Position numbers and translations under genes: made by a program
Origin: an uncultured Pseudobdellovibrionaceae bacterium
Lineage (GTDB): Bacteria > Bdellovibrionota > Bdellovibrionia > Bdellovibrionales > JAMPXM01
Direction: 5' to 3'
Length of the DNA stretch: 6,646 bases
Assembly: GCA_934277865.1 (NCBI GenBank)
Contig: CAKQVW010000161.1
Span: 1 to 6,646, forward strand
Notes under the pieces: model-generated
What the model was told of the DNA's origin: nothing
Database searches by the model: none
Seen by the model: only the letters and a program-made list of their open reading frames with translations
Shown here: one piece after another, positions 6,089 to 6,646 of the stretch
Layout of the letters: each line of letters opens with the position of its first letter
Numbering within the stretch: position 1 is the stretch's first letter

Positions 6089-6646
6089 TTACGGAACTTC
6101 CATCAAAATTTCGCGCGCTTCGTGCATGATGTCCTCAAGATGCGGAACCGACGCTTCTTCCAAATTTGGATGCAGCCCGATACCAGGCAAATTTTTGCCT
6201 GCCAGAACACGTGGGCGAGCCATCAGTTCATAGAACAACTCTTGCGTTACGCGGTAGCTCAAGTGTTCACCAAAGTTTGTGACCTCGGTGTCTTCGTTCA
6301 CAAACAAGACTCGACCCGTCTTACGAACCGAGTCGCGAATCATGCCCCAGTCGTAAGGATAGAGCGAACGCAAGTCGATGACCTCGACCGACTTTCCTTC
6401 TTGCGCCAGCTCTGACGCCGCTTTCGCACAAAGTGGCAGCGTGCGGCCGTAGCTCACGATCGTGAGGTCCGTGCCCTCACGAACAAGCTTCCCTTTTCCA
6501 ATTGGTATCTCAAACTCTTCCAACTTCGGCCAACGCGCTTTCCACTTCGAGCGATCGCCGATTGGCGCATCGATCATGCTCTTCAGCTCTTTTTCATCGC
6601 CGGGCTCACCAGGAATCAATTCTTCACCGCGAACACGCATCAGCGC
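6089..6646 (-). CDS. 2-oxoacid dehydrogenase E1 component, beta subunit, C-terminal part (N-terminus cut by window edge)
   Basis: The visible 185 residues are the C-terminal part of a thiamine-diphosphate-dependent E1 beta subunit, of the pyruvate or branched-chain 2-oxoacid type, which with E1 alpha decarboxylates the 2-oxoacid and acylates E2 lipoate. The transketolase C-terminal domain is recognised by GKGKLVREGTDLTIVSYG (50-67), VEVIDLRSLYPYDW (87-100), VLFVNEDTEVTNFGEHLS (113-130) and NLEEASVPHLEDI (161-173). The stop is TAA at 6089-6091. Before the domain lies a segment of about 40 residues (3-45, MRVRGEELIPGEPG...) that seems longer than in standard BkdB/PdhB. The pyrimidine-binding N-terminal domain is outside the window, and substrate choice cannot be decided here. 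No E2 gene follows; the methyltransferase does instead. Confidence 0.88.
   Translation of the reverse strand, partial: ALMRVRGEELIPGEPGDEKELKSMIDAPIGDRSKWKARWPKLEEFEIPIGKGKLVREGTDLTIVSYGRTLPLCAKAASELAQEGKSVEVIDLRSLYPYDWGMIRDSVRKTGRVLFVNEDTEVTNFGEHLSYRVTQELFYELMARPRVLAGKNLPGIGLHPNLEEASVPHLEDIMHEAREILMEVP

Noticed and set aside
5466..6233. Plus-strand ORF of 255 aa across the methyltransferase and the E1 beta end
   Set aside because: It is antisense to two genes with clear family motifs and shows no domain of its own.
1..6646. CRISPR array, insertion sequence, phage or defence system
   Set aside because: No regularly spaced long repeats, transposase, integrase, nuclease or toxin-antitoxin motifs were found; apart from the regulators and small membrane gene, the genes are metabolic or envelope-type.

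Overview
The window looks like ordinary-density chromosome from a Gram-negative predatory-type bacterium, most likely Bdellovibrio or a close relative in Bdellovibrionota. The main clue is a pair of proteins with the DUF4423 / TIGR02147 architecture, a family best known from Bdellovibrio and Fibrobacter. This is an inference from remembered family features; no database search was made. Base composition is near 50% GC, and several genes start with GTG.

Left part (1-2119): two paralogous putative transcription regulators are divergently transcribed. The minus-strand one runs off the left edge but is open for all 329 visible codons. The plus-strand one is complete (351 aa). They share a 76-bp intergenic region holding three regularly spaced dyad-symmetric sequences, the likely control region for one or both genes. 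Each protein appears to carry two helix-turn-helix-like units at the N-terminus and a DUF4423-like C-terminal half.

Centre (2173-3979): dcd (dCTP deaminase) and cutA form a tight plus-strand pair with a 4-bp ATGA overlap, 53 bp downstream of the plus-strand regulator. A small minus-strand gene for a basic, tail-anchored membrane protein lies between cutA and pyrE. pyrE (orotate phosphoribosyltransferase) follows, with a strong Shine-Dalgarno and an unusual 14-bp tandem repeat upstream. Dcd and PyrE both act in pyrimidine nucleotide supply, Dcd towards dUMP/dTTP and PyrE towards UMP.

Right part (4006-6646): a compact minus-strand run, read right to left, encodes the C-terminal part of a 2-oxoacid dehydrogenase E1 beta subunit (cut by the right edge), a class I SAM-dependent methyltransferase and a membrane-anchored SGNH/GDSL-like hydrolase. 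Gaps are 26 and 5 bp, so the three are probably cotranscribed. This run converges on pyrE with only 26 bp between the stop codons.

No RNA genes, CRISPR arrays, insertion sequences or phage genes were seen. No stretch over 300 bp lacks a gene. The most interesting signal is the divergent double-HTH/DUF4423 pair and the symmetric sequence between them.
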